DNA of 64,000 nt from Kibdelosporangium banguiense (lineage in GTDB: Bacteria > Actinomycetota > Actinomycetes > Mycobacteriales > Pseudonocardiaceae). The position numbers and the translations under genes are program-made. The DNA is taken from positions 2,741,203-2,805,202 of the forward strand of contig NZ_JAGINW010000001.1 in NCBI RefSeq assembly GCF_017876405.1. The letters are read 5' to 3'. Shown one piece after another: positions 62,603-64,000 of the stretch (its first letter is position 1; each line of letters starts with the position of its first letter). The notes beneath the pieces are model-generated. The model did no database searches. It had not been told where the DNA came from and worked only from the letters and a program-made list of their open reading frames with translations.

Positions 62603-63841
62603 ATGACTAGAGAGGAAGGGCCGGAGCGCACTCAGCGCACGGTGGCCGAGCTGCTCGCCAAATATGGCAACAGCCCGGATGAGAGCGCGCCCAGAAGGCG
62701 GCGCCGCCGTGCGGATGACGCCGAGGAGACCGCTCCACAGGCGATCATCGACCGGGTCCTGTCCGACAGCGGCACCAACCTGCCGCGCATCCCGGCCGAC
62801 GACCCGCCGCAGCCGCCGCAGGTGCAGGCGCCGACGAGCAGGCACCGTCCGGTGCCGCAGCCGCCGCAGCCCCCGCCACCGGTGACTCCGCCGCCGTCGA
62901 TCGCGGCCCAGGCCCTGCAGCCGACCCAGCGGCAGATGCCGCCGGTCGCGCCGCCGGAGCGGCAGCGCAGGATGCCCCAGAGCTCCCAGTCGTTGCCGCG
63001 GCCGACGCCCCAGCCCAAACCGCAGCCGAGTTCGCAGTGGCCGGCGCCGCCTGCCGAGCCCGGTGGTCTGGCCGCGCGGCTCGACGGCCGGCAGGACAGC
63101 CGGACCGATATGCGTGCCGTGCCGGTTGATCAGCCGCCGATGCCGGCCGAAGGCGTCACCGAGCAGATGCCGCGCATCCCGGACGAGCTCTCCCAGCCGG
63201 GCAACCGCACGGGCCAGCATCCGGCTCCGCACCGCGTGGCCCGCACGGCGCGTGGCCCGCAGCCGTCGATGCCGTTGCCGCAACCGCCGCCGGCGTACCC
63301 GCAGCACGAGCCGGACGAACGCGACAACTACCCCACCGAGTACCACGGGTTCGACCCGGTCGGCGGTGAGGCGACGCAGTACGCCGAGGCGCCCCAGTTC
63401 GGTGAGGCAACCCAGTACGCGGAACCGCCGCAGTTCGGCGAGTCGACCCAGTACGTCGAGGGCCTTGAGCGGGAAGAGGACTACGAGGACTCCCGCCGGT
63501 CGATGCGCTCGATCGAGGACGAACGGCCGATCGGCGCCGACGACTTCGACGAGGACGAAGACGAGGGCAAGCCGGCCTCCCCGGTCAAGGAATGGCTGTC
63601 GATGGCGGGCCAGCTCGCGATCGGCGTGATCGGCGGCGCGGCCCTGTGGCTCGGCTTCAACTGGCTGTGGGGCAAGCTGCCGGCCGCCGCGCTCGGCGTG
63701 GCGCTGGTCGTGATCATCGGTCTGGTCTGGGTGGTCCGCAAGATCCGGCGCGCGGACGACCTGCAGACCACGATCCTCACGGTGCTCGTCGGCCTTGTCG
63801 TCACGGTGTCCCCAGCGGCCATGTTGTTGCTGAACCGCTAG
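62603..63841 (+). CDS. Proline-rich membrane protein (Rv0497-like)
   Basis: 412-aa protein. [20 protein letters not shown] at the start resembles Rv0497. A long Pro/Gln-rich region (about 50-230) contains many PPQ/PQP repeats, followed by three [16 protein letters not shown] repeats near 250-285 and an acidic stretch. Two to three transmembrane helices end it ([60 protein letters not shown]). The N-terminus is probably cytoplasmic. I chose ATG 62603; GTG 62594 and TTG 62585 are in frame. It ends in a TAGTG overlap with the next gene. Confidence 0.8.
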   Translation: MTREEGPERTQRTVAELLAKYGNSPDESAPRRRRRRADDAEETAPQAIIDRVLSDSGTNLPRIPADDPPQPPQVQAPTSRHRPVPQPPQPPPPVTPPPSIAAQALQPTQRQMPPVAPPERQRRMPQSSQSLPRPTPQPKPQPSSQWPAPPAEPGGLAARLDGRQDSRTDMRAVPVDQPPMPAEGVTEQMPRIPDELSQPGNRTGQHPAPHRVARTARGPQPSMPLPQPPPAYPQHEPDERDNYPTEYHGFDPVGGEATQYAEAPQFGEATQYAEPPQFGESTQYVEGLEREEDYEDSRRSMRSIEDERPIGADDFDEDEDEGKPASPVKEWLSMAGQLAIGVIGGAALWLGFNWLWGKLPAAALGVALVVIIGLVWVVRKIRRADDLQTTILTVLVGLVVTVSPAAMLLLNR

Positions 63842-64000
63842 TGGCCATTCCTGTCGGTCTGTCCACCGCGTCCGTTTGGCCCCAGAACGCGGCCGCCGGT
63901 TTCCAGCTGGCCGGTGCGCTGGGGTACGACGGCGTCGAAGTGATGGTCTGGGCCGACCCGATCAGTCAGGACGTGGACGCCCTGCGGCGGTGCGTGCGCA
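63841..64000 (+). CDS. Sugar phosphate isomerase/epimerase (Rv0498-like), partial
   Basis: The first 53 codons of a TIM-barrel xylose isomerase-like protein: GTG 63841, then [35 protein letters not shown], which match the start of sugar phosphate isomerase/epimerase family members and of Rv0498. The rest is beyond the right edge. The GTG overlaps the TAG of the previous gene by one base. Confidence 0.8.
   Translation, partial: MAIPVGLSTASVWPQNAAAGFQLAGALGYDGVEVMVWADPISQDVDALRRCVR

Overview
The window is GC-rich, densely packed actinobacterial DNA. Several things point to the family Pseudonocardiaceae (Amycolatopsis / Lentzea / Kibdelosporangium type): mycothiol genes (mshA and a mycothiol-dependent enzyme), SenX3/RegX3, HbhA, many GTG/TTG starts, 4-bp stop/start overlaps and many leaderless start codons. 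From about 35 kb rightwards the gene order keeps a skeleton of the Mycobacterium tuberculosis Rv0474-Rv0498 stretch: XRE regulator, hbhA, DUF2516, then DUF2505, murB, L,D-transpeptidase, mshA, YbjN protein, gpm1, senX3, regX3, ppx, proline-rich membrane protein and sugar isomerase. Other genes are inserted between these. I saw no rRNA, tRNA, CRISPR array, transposase or integrase.

1-14.6 kb is a cell-surface polysaccharide locus. A minus-strand operon (4694 to the left edge) encodes a Wzz-like chain-length protein, an O-antigen ligase/polymerase-like protein, a GT39-like membrane glycosyltransferase and a Wzx-like flippase. Plus-strand genes follow: MFS transporter, TolB-like protein and GT2; then GT4 and UDP-sugar dehydrogenase. 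A second minus operon (13400-10794) encodes a NodB-type deacetylase, a GT2 and a FemAB-like N-acyltransferase. A secreted GH18 protein with a DasR-like operator and a clear intrinsic terminator closes the block.

14.5-18.2 kb holds a DMT-family transporter; a small leaderless operon (HTH protein, stand-alone Clp-N domain protein, DUF3703 protein, possible 27-aa microprotein) under twin palindromic operators; a 300-bp run of strong hairpins; and a secreted low-complexity TVT-repeat protein.

18.3-23.2 kb is the most unusual accessory block: a cytoplasmic subtilisin-like protease, an 800-bp inverted-repeat-rich spacer, an ECF-like sigma factor fused to a beta-rich C-terminal domain, and a translationally coupled TPR-CHAT (caspase-like) protease. 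I propose these form one stress- or conflict-response cassette.

23.2-35 kb is metabolic and transport: PLP aminotransferase, DUF445 membrane protein, PadR regulator with an ABC exporter, maltose-type acetyltransferase, PhyH oxygenase, DUF3224 protein, and a 3-hydroxybutyrate dehydrogenase / MHS transporter / PucR-type regulator operon.

35-50.8 kb carries two zinc-ribbon proteins, the hbhA region, a PCMT-like methyltransferase, small housekeeping genes (YbaK, LOG), a PIG-L lipoprotein divergent from a GtrB/YfhO glycan pair, then FAH hydrolase, MDR reductase, PurU, a mycothiol-dependent enzyme, a methyltransferase and DUF2505.

50.8-64 kb carries envelope and central genes (murB, L,D-transpeptidase, mshA, gpm1) and the SenX3-RegX3 two-component system with ppx. 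These plausibly link phosphate and energy status to envelope upkeep.
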